Positions 47,257 to 58,909 are shown, counted from the stretch's first letter. The stretch is DNA of 64,000 nt from Ophiosphaerella korrae (GCA_028456385.1 JALNQF010000036.1:186001-250000); one strand, 5' to 3'. The notes: a model not told the origin generated them from the sequence alone. Numbers and translations: made by a program.

Positions 47257-48119
47257 CTGATATGGCGGCGGTCACGTGCGGGCTGCCCACCACTGGGCGT
47301 CGGACGTCGAACCAGCGCTAATTAATTAGCCTAGATTGATTCATGTGTACCGTGTACCGTGCACAGCAAAACTACAGCAGGGAGTCTAGCGTTTCGCGAC
47401 GGCTGCCGGCTATCGTGGACGCTTGGGTAAGCTGGGGCGGTCAGTCCACGCGCTGCATTATAGCACAGGCAGCATGCGATATTGCGTGAAACACGGCGTG
47501 GAGAGGAATAAGAACAGCGAGAGCGAGGCCAAAACGAACCACTGGCCTTGGCAACTGCTCTGCAGCGTCCTCTCTCTGCGCGCTACCCACGCCCTTTCAC
47601 CGCAGCCTCTCTCGCACCGACGCACGCCGCACCACCACCACGCTTCCCCAGCGCCATACAGCATACAGCGTCCTTGCGCGCTGCAAGCCATTCTCGCTCC
47701 ACGTCTTGCAATCCCGGCGGCCGCTCCAGCGACAGCTTCGTCCGCGACCACGACTAACTAATTAACTCCTCAAGCTCACTAGCTTCCGCCTCCACCCCGG
47801 TCCTAGTTTCAACTTGCCGATCAGCTTCTTGGCGGCTGCACTCGCATTCGACCTCTGGCTACTTTTCGCACAGCCTCCTATATCACCTGCTGGCCATCGC
47901 CGTCGTCTGGCACCCTCACGCCAGCACGCTTGCCCTCTGCTCCGCGCTCTCCCCCCCATTGAGTGTCCTGCGCTGCTCTCACCGACTGCTAGCCTGCTCT
48001 CCCCCCCTTCTCTTCCCCTTCCCCTTCCCCTCTCGTCCCGCACATCACCTCGCCCAGCTTCCCACAACCACGATTCCACGCCGGCCTTCGGTCTTCTCGC
48101 GCACCATCGCCGTCCCTCC
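47257..48119. promoter_or_regulatory. Divergent promoter and long pyrimidine-rich leader (BUD6 / PBP1)
   Basis: 863 bp between head-to-head start codons. The PBP1-proximal half is C/T-rich (for example around 47990-48040), common in fungal 5' leaders. No specific element is assigned. Confidence 0.5.
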
Positions 48120-51100
48120 ATGTCCACTGCTGCGACAGCCAACAGCTCCTTCAATGCTCTGAACCCCTCCTCCTCCAATCCTGGCCGACCACTGAAGATG
48201 AGCACGACTGGCAAGGTTCTCGACGCACAGCGCAAGCCTGGAAGCCCTATTGACGCTGGCCAGAGGTAAGCTTCCGTCCATTTGCCCAACCCTCGCGCCA
48301 CCACCAGCTTCCCATTCCCATGTTCCCTCCTCAGCGCGAGCTCGGCAGCTGTACCCTCCTACCTGACCAGCTTTCCACCACGTTGGAGTGTATCCGCGCC
48401 CAACCATGTTGCGTAGTGCAACCTACCAGCGGTCACAAGGAAACACGGTGCAACAGCTCTCTCCTCCAATGACCCCCTTTCCGTCTTTGTCACCCGAGTC
48501 ATTGTATACCGCACCACCGCGTCTCGACCAGCTCACCTCCACTTCTCTATAGGCGCAATGCTAATTTGTCGCCTGCTGCAGGAAACCCCCGCCCCAAAAG
48601 GCATGGACTCAGGGCACTAATCCTATCACCCAACGACCGTCGAATCCTCCTGCCTCCAACGGTGTTGCGAACACCCCCAAACCTTCACAAAACTCGCCAG
48701 CTTCGTCTGGCCAGACAGGAACTCCAATGAGGCATCTCAGCGATCGAATGATGTACCTGCTGGCCAATCTTACTGTAAGTCCGCGGATTGCCTCCTTGTC
48801 CCACCCATGTGTGTGGCTGACACAACTCTACCAGGGTATGCCGGGCATCATCACACTCAAAAATGGCGAGAAATATTCGGGTGTGTTGTCAGGCACCTCG
48901 CTTGACCCAAGCGAGTTACGGTATGTCTTCAAGATGGTGAAGAGACTATTGCCAGCTGCCAATGCCCAGATGAATGGCACGGGCGAGGGTTCTGATGATT
49001 ACGTCGGTGCTGGCGACTATCACGTCATGTCCTTCGACATGGGTGACGTTGCCGACTTCAATGTTAACCATGTGGTGCTGGACAAGTCTCAGGTGAAGGG
49101 CCAGAACGGTACTTCTGGCTTCCGCACTGATACAGACATCTCGGGTAATGCAGCTATTCGCGAGCGGGATCTGCAGAAATGGGAACCCTCTGAACTGGAC
49201 CAAGGCCTTAACCTGGACTCGACAGGACGCTCAACCGACTGGGATCAGTTCTCCACAAACGAACGTCTGTTTGGCGTCAAGAGCAACTACGATGAGACTT
49301 TCTACACCACAACCATCAATCGAAGCGACCCACAATATGCACAGAGAGCCGCCCGAGCGGAGAAGATTGCGAGGGAGATTGAGGCCAGCAGCGCACTCAA
49401 CTCACATGTTCGCGAAGAACGTGGAGGACATGTAGTCACAGAAGAAGGTGGTGATGAAGAAGAAGAAGAAGACAAATACAGTGGTGTCCGCCGAGACTTT
49501 CCTCAACTTTCAAGTGGCCAGCCCAATAAATATACGCCTCCCGCACGACGAGCACCCGCTGCCCAGTCGAGTGTTCCGGGGGCTCCTGTCGATCCTGCAA
49601 TTATATCCTCGTCTCTTGCACGGCCCGACTCGGCTTCGAAGCCAACGCAACGGACTGCGAGCCCAATAACTCAGCGGGCGCCTACCCCTGAGCCAGCCAA
49701 GGCAGAGCCACCAAAGGCTGCTGCAGCACCTTCATCCGTCGAGGCTCCCAAAGAAGCTCCCAAGGAAACTGCTCGAAAAACCGAGGCGAAGTCAGCGATT
49801 GCACCAAAGGCGTTAGCAGATCAGTCACAGAAACCCAGCAGCACGATCAAGACGACTGTGGCTGCCATCCCTCCACGGAAGACCGGACGGCCGCATGATG
49901 CGACTACCAACGTCGAGCATGACTTACTCGACTCGTTCAAGCAGTTCTCTGCCGCAGAGAAACTGCGCATGTCGGAACGCCAACGTAATATTGCAAGGGA
50001 GAACAAGGCCGTCAAGCTGAACGATCTCAAGAAGTTTGCGCTCAACTTCAAGTTGAGTACTCCTGTACCCTCCGACTTGGTCCCTATCTTGGCCAAGGAT
50101 GAGACCAAACAACAAGCGATTGTTGAGAAAGCTCTCAAACAAGCTCAGGAGACAAAAAGCCCACCCCAAACGGCAAGCGCAACGATAGCAGACCCAAAGG
50201 CAGCCACGAAGCCTGCTGCTGGCAAACCGGACACCACGCATCCTACCCCAAGCACCGGCGCCGATCGTCAGCAAAACCAACGGCCCCGTCCAGGACCACA
50301 GCAATACGCATCAGCCAGCATGCGAGAGCGGCCCCAGCAACAAAACTTCAACCAAATCCCACCCCGCAGCCAAGGTTTGCTAGGCAATCGACTACAAATA
50401 TCCCATCAGCAGCATAAGCAACAGGGTGCTGTATCTTACAACAACGTTCCACAGCCGATACCCCCACAAGATATGCGCAACCCTCCAACAGGACCGTCCC
50501 AACCATCCAGCGGTGTGCAGACACCTAGCTCGACACTCTCGACAAGATTCAATGTACGCGCCAACGAGTTCAAGCCTAAAGCAACAGCGCTTCCATTCCA
50601 GCCTAGCAGCAACCAGAGCACGAACTCCAGCCCCAGGCCGAACTCGGCATCCAAACCAGAACCACGCAAGCCTCTTACCGTTACAAGCTTCTTTGGTGGG
50701 CAACGTCCCTCAACAAAACAGCCTGAGGCGGCCGATAGTTTCAATGCAATTGCACGAATAAAGAAAGAGGGCGAGGGGAAGTTGGACAAGGAAAAAGGGT
50801 ACAGCGGTGACTTTGCTTTTCCTGCTCCTTATCGCACTCCTCCCACTTGGGACTTTCCTATTGAGAACAAAGATAAAACTCATGTTCAAATGTTCGAGCA
50901 TGCCCCAACCCCAACGCCGCTCGCAGTCCCTCATAACATCATGGGTAACGGCCCCATGCCTCACCAACACCAGCTACCCCCCCACCTCCAGGGTCCACAG
51001 GCTATGCCTCCGGGCCAGATTCCTCATCATACTCCTCGGGGTCCGCCGGTGCAGTCCCATGGGCAGCCTCCTCACCACTACGAAGCACAACATATGCAAT

Positions 51101-51836
51101 ACTCACATTCCACCTCCTCCGTACATCCTTCGCCTCGATCTATGCCGCCCTATAGCTACGGCGCTCAGCAACAGCCGATGCCCGGCTACCAGCAGGTTCC
51201 AATGCCACAGTATGGCATAAGCCCGAGTGTGCAGCACGTCAGTCTTCGCAACACACAGCCAGGACAATTTATCAGCCCTCCGGGGCCAGCAATGGGCGGG
51301 CATATGATGACAAACCAGCCCTCGAATGGTCCTTATATGGGAATGCCAGGCAATCCACAAATGCAAATGTACTCCCCAACACCCGGCCCAGTTTTTCCTC
51401 AATATCCCGGCCATATGCCTGGGGCCCCTAGCGCTAACGGCGGCTATCCCAACAGCCCACGACCTGGGGCGCCCCCAATGAGCCACCAAGGCTCGCAACA
51501 AGGCCATCAGCAGCCGCCCATGATGTACATGCAGGCCGGAGCACAGGGACCTCAGATGTTCCAAGTACCACCTGGGTCCAGTAAGTTTTGCTTTTAACGT
51601 TGATGGAGCATTTTACTAACCTGTTGCCAGTGACACCTATGCGAGGACCCTATGCACAACAGCATCAGGGCCACTATGGCTCACCTCATCAGCACCACCA
51701 GTATCCACATCAACACCGTGGTACTCCAAGTGGTAGCTACGTCCAACCCATGATGCCACAACACTCAATACCAGCTCAAGGACCGCCAACTGGGCTTGCC
51801 AACCATGGACCCGAGAATAATGACGAGCCGAAATGA
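48120..51836 (+). CDS. PBP1: Ataxin-2 homologue (PBP1)
   Basis: Four exons (48120-48265, 48582-48774, 48835-51580, 51631-51836) encode 1096 residues. PBP1/ataxin-2 binds poly(A)-binding protein and RNA, controls poly(A) length and joins stress granules; in yeast it also restrains TORC1. The N-terminal Lsm-like domain is seen in MRHLSDRMMYLLANLTGMPGIITLKNGEKYSGVL. The LsmAD domain follows with STDWDQFSTNERLFGVKSNYDETFYTT and SDPQYAQRAARAEKIAREIE. The remaining two thirds are a disordered Pro/Gln/Ser-rich region; a PAM2-like stretch cannot be fixed by eye. The 316-bp first intron is the longest in the gene. It is near LST8, a TOR subunit, but linkage is probably coincidental. Confidence 0.95.
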
Positions 51837-52543
51837 ATGGGTGAAGCATGAAACTGCTTCGCACCAGATGCAAGAGGCCTGTGGTCATGTTATGCTAGTC
51901 GTTAGCCGCTGCCACTATTATTTTGCCGGATTGCTCAGCATTTAGCGTGGGATCTGCATCACATCATCCTCTTAACGGATGATTTCAAGCATGAGCGACT
52001 GGCGTTGGATGGACATAGGTGGAGTATAATGATGCGGGTGAATGTGATACGGACGAATTGAGAACAATGAGTAAGGAGAACGGAACGGAGCATGGTGTGC
52101 TTTTGTTCACCAACACACCTCGTTACGCGTGGGTGCAAATCACTGCCAGTGAGAAGGACTCAACATCTCCTCCCGTTCTCGGAGAAGGAGTGGTGATGCG
52201 ATGTGCGTTTGGCGAAGGAACAGAACGTAGTCGTGTCTAGGTAGCCAAGTGACGTAGGTCTACATAACTTTGTACGCCTGTCGATTAAAATTTTGCCTAT
52301 ATTTCGTCAATTATGATCTGATTTGGGTGATGTCGGGTGTCGTGGTTGCACTGTGGGCAGGACACGACTAAAATATGTGCATGCATACCGAGCCGTGGCG
52401 CGTCGCGTGGTCTAGGTCGCTTCCCATAGCCGTTCCGTTGCCGTTCCGAGACTACCCCAGACTCCATTCTCGACCAAACTTCCCACCTCCCTGTTACTTT
52501 GTTGTTCACACTGGCGCATACAGCGGCCGTAGAGCTCCATAGC
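51837..52543. other. Intergenic, no gene seen
   Basis: About 700 bp of 3' flank of PBP1 and 5' flank of the transporter. Short open frames lack features. Confidence 0.5.
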
Positions 52544-54286
52544 ATGACCGACACTGCTGCTGAGCCGCTCATCTCTCACAACCGCTCATACTCGAACGGT
52601 GCACGCTATGACGAGGACGATGGCGAGGACGAAGCGGTAGATGAGAGTGCGCTGTTGTCGCCAGGACTATTTATATGGGGTTTGACGGTGTGTGCTGGAG
52701 TCAGTGGGTTGTTGTTTGGATATGAGTAATAGGGGATCTTGCGCATTTCACTGCCCTCGACTAATTGTCAGTATAGCACCGGCGTAATATCCTCAACTTT
52801 GGTCTCAATCAACTCGGCCCTGTCCGGCCGGCCCCTCACCACACTCGACAAATCGCTTATTACGTCGTCCACCTCGTTCTTTGCACTCCTGGCTTCACCG
52901 CTTACCGGTGTTCTGGGAGACGCGCTTGGTCGCCGTAGCATCATACTTATTGCCGATATTCTCTTTATTGTTGGTGCGCTTATTCAAGCTTTTTCGACCA
53001 CAGTATGGACGATGATAGCTGGAAGAAGTGTGGTGGGAGCTGCGGTTGGAAGTGCAAGCTTCGCGGTACCCATGTATATTGGCGAGCTAGCTCCCAGCGC
53101 ATTCCGAGGTAGACTTGTCACGGTGTCTACTCTGTTCATTACCGGTGGACAGGTTGTGGCATATGTTATTGGATGGTTGCTATCGGCAAAAGAGGATGGA
53201 TGGCGGTGGATGGTAGGGCTTGGAGCACTACCTGCTATTGTACAGGTCTGTATGATGGTGTTCCTCCCGGAGACACCGCGATACTTGGTCAAGGTGGGTC
53301 GCAAAGAACAAGCCCGGAGGGTGCTTCAAAAGGTCTATGGAGGTGGTAAAAATATGGACCGTTTGGTCAATAGGGTGTTGCGGAAGGTAGAGAAAGAGAT
53401 ACTGGAACAGGATGCTGCTGGAAATAGTAGTGCATCACAACCTGCTAAAACGGGATGGAAAGCCAGCCTCAGCAAAGTCAGCGGCAACTTCATGCAGCTT
53501 GTCAGCATTGGTCGGAACCGAAGAGCACTAACCATCGGCTGCATGCTACAGGGCTTCCAACAACTCTGCGGTTTCGTAGGTACCCCCTTTATTCCAATTC
53601 ATCAACCACCTAACACCCACCAGAACTCCCTCATGTACTTTTCCGCCACCATCTTCCGCCTCGTAGGATTCTCCTCCCCAACGCTTACCTCCCTCTCTAT
53701 CGCCCTTACAAACTTCCTCTTCACCCTCATCGCCTTCCACTCCATCGACCGCCTCGGGCGCCGCCGCACCCTCCTCTCCTCCATCCCCATCATGATTCTC
53801 GGCCTCTCCCTCTCCGCCCTCGCATTTCTCCACATCGACCTGTCCCCCACACACGCCCTGTCCCAAGCCAAAACATGGCCCGCTGTCATCCTTGCATCCA
53901 TGATCACCTACGTTGCCGGCTACGCCCTCGGTCTTGGGAACGTGCCCTGGCAGCAATCAGAGCTGTTCCCGCTGTCGGTACGCGCACTTGGGTCGGGGCT
54001 CGCGACGGCGACTAATTGGGGCGCGAATACGCTTGTGGGCCTAACGTTTTTGCCAATGATGGAGTGGGCTGGGGCGCCGATTACGTTTGTGGCGTATGCG
54101 CTTGTTTGTGCGGGGGCATGGGGCGTTGTGTGGGCGGTGTATCCTGAGACGGCGGGGCTAGGGCTGGAGGATGTTGGAGGGCTGCTGAGGGATGGGTGGG
54201 GGGTTGAAGAGAGTGTTCGGGGGTTTGAGGAGAGGAGGAAGGGGTGGAGGGGGGCGAGGCTGAGATGGGATATGTATGTTTGCTAG
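52544..54286 (+). CDS. MFS sugar/polyol transporter (myo-inositol transporter-like)
   Basis: Three exons (52544-52725, 52777-53575, 53624-54286) encode 547 residues with twelve predicted transmembrane helices. The acceptor at 52776 recreates the sugar-porter hallmark FGYDTGVISS. Other sugar-porter signatures are GDALGRRS, PMYIGELAPSAFRGRLV, LPETPRYLVKVGR, GFQQLCGF, DRLGRRRTLL and YPETAGLGLEDV. An acidic N-terminal tail (DEDDGEDEAVDES) precedes helix 1, and the central loop carries the LVNRVLRKVEKEI helix, both as in fungal inositol transporters (ITR family). A proton-coupled import of inositol is likely; other polyols are possible. The shift to GC-rich codon use near 53650-54280 is marked but in frame. 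Confidence 0.9.
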
Positions 54287-54854
54287 TGGCTAGTGGACGT
54301 TTGATCGTGGTTATGGAGCTGTTGCTGCCATCTAGTGCAAGATATCGCATTATTCGGAAAATGCACAAAATTCCCACATGTCAGACTACCTCCACCGCAT
54401 GCCCAGAGACAGGGGAGTAGGTTTTGGTAATGAGTGAACCTGCCGGATTAGGCAGGTATGGGAATAGTATCGATGGCTTCCCTAGTTGGCTCGACCCTGC
54501 ATATTTGCCAAGAAGACTCGGGACGTGCAGCCTCGCCGAGCAAAGTCCTAGCCAACATGCAGCCTCACTCTTCAATCCTAGTGCCGGAACTCTGTGCGGC
54601 GCCTTTGTCGAATACCTATCCAATGTCAATTCGTAAACGCTCTGGTCTCCGCGAAAGGATGTCCCCTGCCGCCATGCTGGCTCTGGAGCGCCAGCGCATC
54701 CCAGCCTCGCTTTTTCTACCCCGATTCATGGCCGCCAGCCACCTCACCAGCACCCTGCTTTAGTCCCGCAGCTGCACCTTGCCAGCCCGCATTTCCGCAA
54801 TATTTTGTCCCACGATTTTAACCCTGCGTATGCACTTTCCCGCCAGCAAAGAAA
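54287..54854. other. Intergenic, no gene seen
   Basis: 568 bp with the promoter of the next gene. Overlapping open frames on both strands are unsupported. Confidence 0.5.
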
Positions 54855-56245
54855 ATGCATCTCCCGAGTCTGCTGTCGCTGCCGCCCGCCATCCTCCTCC
54901 TCCTGCTGTGTGCCCCTGCCGCAGGCGCCGAGTCGCAATGGCCTCACAACGTGCCGGGGCATTTGAAGTATTTCCCCGAAGAAGAAGTGCACGCCAGACG
55001 GGGGCTGGGTATCCAGGAACGAATGAAGCGTGAGAGACCAATTGGGGTGAAGAAAATGAGCACGGACGAGGGCGCCATGTTCATGTTGGATAATTGGATA
55101 TTTGCTTCTGATCTGGGGAAGAGGTCGGATCGCCAAGAGTTTGGAAATGCTACTGCGTGTGATGCTCAATCTCCGCTGCGGCCGCTTGCCGAAGACGACT
55201 TCTTCTCGCGGTTGCGTGTCAGGGCGGCGCTGGCGAAGAGGCAGTTTGCTTGCCCTGCTGGGACGGTCAATTGCAATTCTGTTGGCGCTCCGGATGTCTG
55301 TTGCGGGACGGGAAGCACGTGTATAAATGTGAGCAATAGTCCGGGTGTTGGGTCTGTTGGATGCTGTCCACGCGGGCAGACCTGTGCGGGCAGTGTGAGT
55401 TGCGATACTGCCAATGGCTTTACTTCGTGTCCGGATGCGCCAAATGGAGGGTGTTGCTTGCCTGGGTTTCGCTGCGATGGAATAGGGTGTAAGTGCATGT
55501 CTTCCATGGGATTGAGTGGACAGCAGGACTGATCTGATTGCTTGTAGGCGCTGCGGTAGGCACGTCTATCACTTATATCCAGCCCTCGTCCTCGCCGCCC
55601 TCGTCCACAGCCGTGGTAATCGTGCCGACGACAACGCCTACGCCCTCAGCATCTGCACTCGTTTGCTCGACAGGCTGGTTCACTTGCTCCTCCAGCCTTG
55701 GAGGCGGCTGCTGTCAGAGTGGTCTTACATGTGCTACAGGTGCTTCATGTCTCGGAGGCCCCAGCAGCATTCAGGCGCCGGATGCACCCATACGGCCTAC
55801 AAGTGGTTCAGCCGCCCCATCCACAGCTCCTTCAAACGATGTGTGCCCAAGCGGCTTCTACGTCTGCAGTGCCTACTACCCGTCTGGTTGCTGTCGAGTT
55901 GGCCGTGATTGTCAGTCGACTGGAAGCTGCGGGCTCCCCACTTCGACTATCGTCAACACCAATGGGGTTGTCATTGTTGCTCCCACGGGTGCAGGCGTGG
56001 CTACCACGGCGGCCCCGCAGGGTGGATCGTGCCCGAGCGCCTGGTATAGCTGCGCTGCTAATCGTGGTGGGAATTGCTGCCCGAATGGTTACGAGTGTGG
56101 TGAGCAGTGCACAGCGACAGCGTCTGGCCAGTCGGGTGTCTCACAGAAGGTTGCACCGAGTACGGCATCGTTCACATCTGAACTCTCTCTCTGGATACTG
56201 AGCCTGGCTTCAATCGCTGTTGGTGCTGCCATGCTTGTTCTATGA
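54855..56245 (+). CDS. Secreted, GPI-type cysteine-rich modular protein
   Basis: Two exons (54855-55488, 55548-56245) encode 443 residues. A strong signal peptide (SLPPAILLLLLCAPAAGA) leads into a mature part with repeated modules of the pattern C...C....CC..G..C: around FACPAGTVNCNSVGAPDVCCGTGSTC, then CCPRGQTCAGSVSC, CCLPGFRCDGIGC, CSTGWFTCSSSLGGGCCQSGLTC, CPSGFYVCSAYYPSGCCRVGRDC and CPSAWYSCAANRGGNCCPNGYEC. Ser/Thr/Pro linkers separate the last three. The C-terminus ends in a hydrophobic stretch (LWILSLASIAVGAAMLVL), as for a GPI anchor. It is probably a cell-wall or plasma-membrane surface protein. The granulin-like CC spacing is suggestive only. It converges with the hydroxylase gene, 63 bp apart. 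Confidence 0.87.
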
Positions 56246-56308
56246 TGATCCTCTTTATTATTTTGGAATATGGTTGGGTATGTATCGTCAATCAAATCAC
56301 GCGTATCT

Positions 56309-57070
56309 TTACGCTCCACCACTTCTATACTTCTTATTCAACACCCCCTCCCTCGTCCAAATATTCATCCCCAACTTCCTCCCTTTTTGCACCGGCAACC
56401 CCGCATGTACCGTCCTCCTATCCCCTACATACTCCTTCCCATTCTTCTTCAAATTGCGCCAAAACACTGCATTCCCATTCACCGGCCGAAACACCACCCC
56501 ATCTTCCATCTCCGCATCGCAATTTACATACTCGCACCACGCCTCGTCAACCGGCACATCTAGCAGCGGAAACTGCGTGCCCCCGCCCTTGATATCGTCA
56601 GACGCATACACATAGACGAAAAAACTCGACAAGCGGTTTCCCCCAAACTCCTCGGTCGTCTGCGCCGCGCCCGTAAACCAATCCGTATGCGCGTGGTATT
56701 CCTGCGAGCGCGAATACGCCACCAGTTGCAGCGGCTCCAGGCTCTCGCGCCGCGTGTCGAAGCCCTGGAAATCGAGCGCGCGCTGCTCAATGCAGCGCAC
56801 TACGTCGTCGCTTTCGAGCGAGGTGGATTGCGAGGTCCGCGTTGTGGCGAGCAGTTGTTGGCCGTGGTCGTCGGCGATTTGTGACAATGTGAATTTGCCT
56901 TTGGACACGGTTTGTAGGTGCCGCGATTCGGCGGGTGTGATGAAGTTGGGGATGTAGATTACTAGCGGGTCTGTGGAGAGGGTGTGGATTTGGTAGAGGT
57001 GTTGGGGACATGTGGAGTTTGATGCGGAGATGAGGGGGAGGAGGGCAAGGAGGGCAAGGCGTGAGAACAT
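56309..57070 (-). CDS. Secretory prolyl 4-hydroxylase-like 2-oxoglutarate/Fe(II) dioxygenase
   Basis: A single exon encodes 253 residues from the ATG at 57070; the open frame begins earlier (57244) but the chosen start gives a clean signal peptide (MFSRLALLALLPLISA). The P4H fold is evident: YIPNFITPAESRHL, then AYSRSQEYHAHTDW with the iron ligands His128 and Asp130, and RRTVHAGLPVQKGRKLGMNIW with distal His222 and, exactly ten residues later, Lys232 for 2-oxoglutarate. These match the collagen-type P4H pattern. No HDEL/KDEL-type ER retrieval signal is present (it ends in RSGGA). It is head-to-head with a PDI-like HDEL protein, 311 bp apart. Substrate unknown. Confidence 0.92.
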   Translation of the reverse strand: MFSRLALLALLPLISASNSTCPQHLYQIHTLSTDPLVIYIPNFITPAESRHLQTVSKGKFTLSQIADDHGQQLLATTRTSQSTSLESDDVVRCIEQRALDFQGFDTRRESLEPLQLVAYSRSQEYHAHTDWFTGAAQTTEEFGGNRLSSFFVYVYASDDIKGGGTQFPLLDVPVDEAWCEYVNCDAEMEDGVVFRPVNGNAVFWRNLKKNGKEYVGDRRTVHAGLPVQKGRKLGMNIWTREGVLNKKYRSGGA

Positions 57071-57381
57071 GGTGGTTGATTTGCGAAGGTGAAATGGTTT
57101 GTACTTGGGGAAAAAAAAAAGATTTGGTGTCGTAGAGATAATAAGTTCTATGGATCTGCAGGCGAGGATGTTAGGCAAGGGTGCAGGAGATGCATCTGAA
57201 ACACGACAAGTTCGAGACGAGTTGGACGTTTGCAGATGGTACACACCACCTGTGCCTCAGGTTTGTGATCTCGGGTGATATAGTTTCAACTAATGGTACT
57301 AGGGGCAGTCATTTTCGACAACTTATTGCAAGTTTGCGACGTTGAGGTTTTTTTGTTCTTTCATCGATTACAACACTCACC
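57071..57381. promoter_or_regulatory. Bidirectional promoter between P4H-like and PDI-like genes
   Basis: 311 bp separate the two start codons. A poly(A) run on the plus strand (57111-57120) and a T run near 57350 flank a mixed-sequence core. I find no exact unfolded-protein-response element. Confidence 0.55.
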
Positions 57382-58470
57382 ATGCGCACTACACCACTTC
57401 TCCCACTACTTATAGTTATAGGCTTAACAACGGCTTCAGAAACAGCAAGTCCTATAAAACACTCCACACAGGCCAATCTGGATGATTATCTCACACATCA
57501 TGACCGATTACTCGTGTCATTTACCTCGTCTTCACTGGACACAATCCAACCCCTCAACACCATATTCGCCTCATCATCAATCAACAGCTCCACGCCCTTT
57601 GTAAGCATAGACTGCGACGAGAACCTCGAACTATGTCACGAGCACGACATCAACGCATACCCCACCATCCGCTTCTACGACCGCGATGCCCACGACGAGC
57701 TCCGTGAAACGCGATACCGCGGGCCCCGCACCACACACGCCATACGCTCCTTCGTCCGGAAGAGAGAACTGCCAGTCCTAACTGAGCTCTCGGACGCAGA
57801 CGTGGAGGCCTTCAAATCAATCGACGACCTCGTCGTCATAGCCCACCTCCCCCCCGCCTCCCAGCCCGCCCTGCACACCCTCCACGCCATCGCACAGCAG
57901 CACCACTCGGCCTTTGTCTTCGGCTACACCACATCGGCATCTACCTCGTCCCCGTCCCTCACCTGCTTCCGCAACACAGACGCCGACCACCGCACCCTCC
58001 CAACCACCGCTTTTGCCCGCCCCGACATCGACGCCTTCCTCGCCCTCGCCGCCCGCCCCGTCATACACGCGTTTTCAGAGAGGGACGTGCACACGTACGC
58101 CCAGCGCGACAAACTCACCGTCTACATCTTCCACCACCCGGCTTCCCACGCCACAACGTCTCCTCCCTTGCTACGCACGCTCACGCCGCTTGCGCGCAAG
58201 CTGGCGCAGTATGTTGTTTTTGCGTTGGTGGACGCGCGGCGGTATGCGGATATGGCGCGGGGATTTGGGGTACACGGGGAGGGGGTAAGCATTGTGGTGC
58301 ATGCGCCGGGGAATGACCAGGTGTTTATGTATGGGCAGAGGGTGGTGGATGGGGCCTTGGTGGAGAAGATGATTATGGGCATTTTGAGGGGGGAGGCGGG
58401 CGGGGGGAAGGTGTTTGCGGGGGAGAGGGGGTGGGTGGATGGCGGGGAGGGAGAGCATGATGAGTTGTGA
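57382..58470 (+). CDS. PDI-like ER protein ending in HDEL, CxxC site lost
   Basis: A single exon encodes 362 residues: a signal peptide (LLPLLIVIGLTTASE), one clear thioredoxin-fold domain, further divergent thioredoxin-like regions, and a terminal His-Asp-Glu-Leu for ER retrieval. In the first domain the segment LLVSFTSSSLDTIQPL occupies the place of the PDI active site, so Cys-x-x-Cys is replaced by SLDT (about residues 51-54). The structural pair Cys78/Cys85, the INAYPT cis-proline and the RFYD strand are retained. It cannot be a dithiol oxidoreductase at that site, so a chaperone or subunit role is more likely. It is shorter than full PDI (about 500) and has no second active-site motif. 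It is divergently paired with the P4H-like gene. Confidence 0.88.
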   Translation: MRTTPLLPLLIVIGLTTASETASPIKHSTQANLDDYLTHHDRLLVSFTSSSLDTIQPLNTIFASSSINSSTPFVSIDCDENLELCHEHDINAYPTIRFYDRDAHDELRETRYRGPRTTHAIRSFVRKRELPVLTELSDADVEAFKSIDDLVVIAHLPPASQPALHTLHAIAQQHHSAFVFGYTTSASTSSPSLTCFRNTDADHRTLPTTAFARPDIDAFLALAARPVIHAFSERDVHTYAQRDKLTVYIFHHPASHATTSPPLLRTLTPLARKLAQYVVFALVDARRYADMARGFGVHGEGVSIVVHAPGNDQVFMYGQRVVDGALVEKMIMGILRGEAGGGKVFAGERGWVDGGEGEHDEL

Positions 58471-58909
58471 AGGGGAGTAGTCTGAGGGGGGGGGGTTTTT
58501 TTTTGGGAGGGATAGGGGTGGTTAGTAAGCGTTGGAGCTAGAATTGTGGGTGGGGTGGGTTTAGTGGGCCTGGTTGCGCGCTGATAGTAAAGCAGCTTGG
58601 CTTTTTGCGCGAAATTGGAAGACGTCTGGGTAGCCGACGTGGCGGAGGGGGAGGGGGGAGATGCGGGCTGTTTTGGCAAGATGAAGGCCGAGGACCGAGA
58701 ATGCTCGCTGTGTTGCACGAGGCGAGTCCGAGATGGTGATGCAGGCCATGATTGGTGATGGACAGACTACCAGTAAAGCCAATACATTGAAATATATATA
58801 TATATATAAATATATATAAAAGATAGACTCACTTCCTCCCAACACAACAAGATCCACACCAACTCGCAAGACTTAACTACACACACACACACACACACAC
58901 TTCCTCAAC
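58471..58909. other. Intergenic with G-rich tail, AT and AC microsatellites
   Basis: Just after the PDI-like gene there is a G-rich stretch with a T run (about 58480-58510). An (AT)n tract lies at about 58794-58818 and an (AC)n tract at 58879-58900, immediately before the next start codon. Confidence 0.5.
58879..58900. repeat. (AC)11 dinucleotide microsatellite
   Basis: Eleven AC units in the 5' leader, nine bases before the ATG of the following gene; likely variable between strains. Confidence 0.9.

Noticed and set aside
57246..57256. Unfolded-protein-response element in the P4H/PDI promoter
   Set aside because: CACCTGTGCCT resembles the fungal UPR element only loosely (about three mismatches), so it is not claimed.
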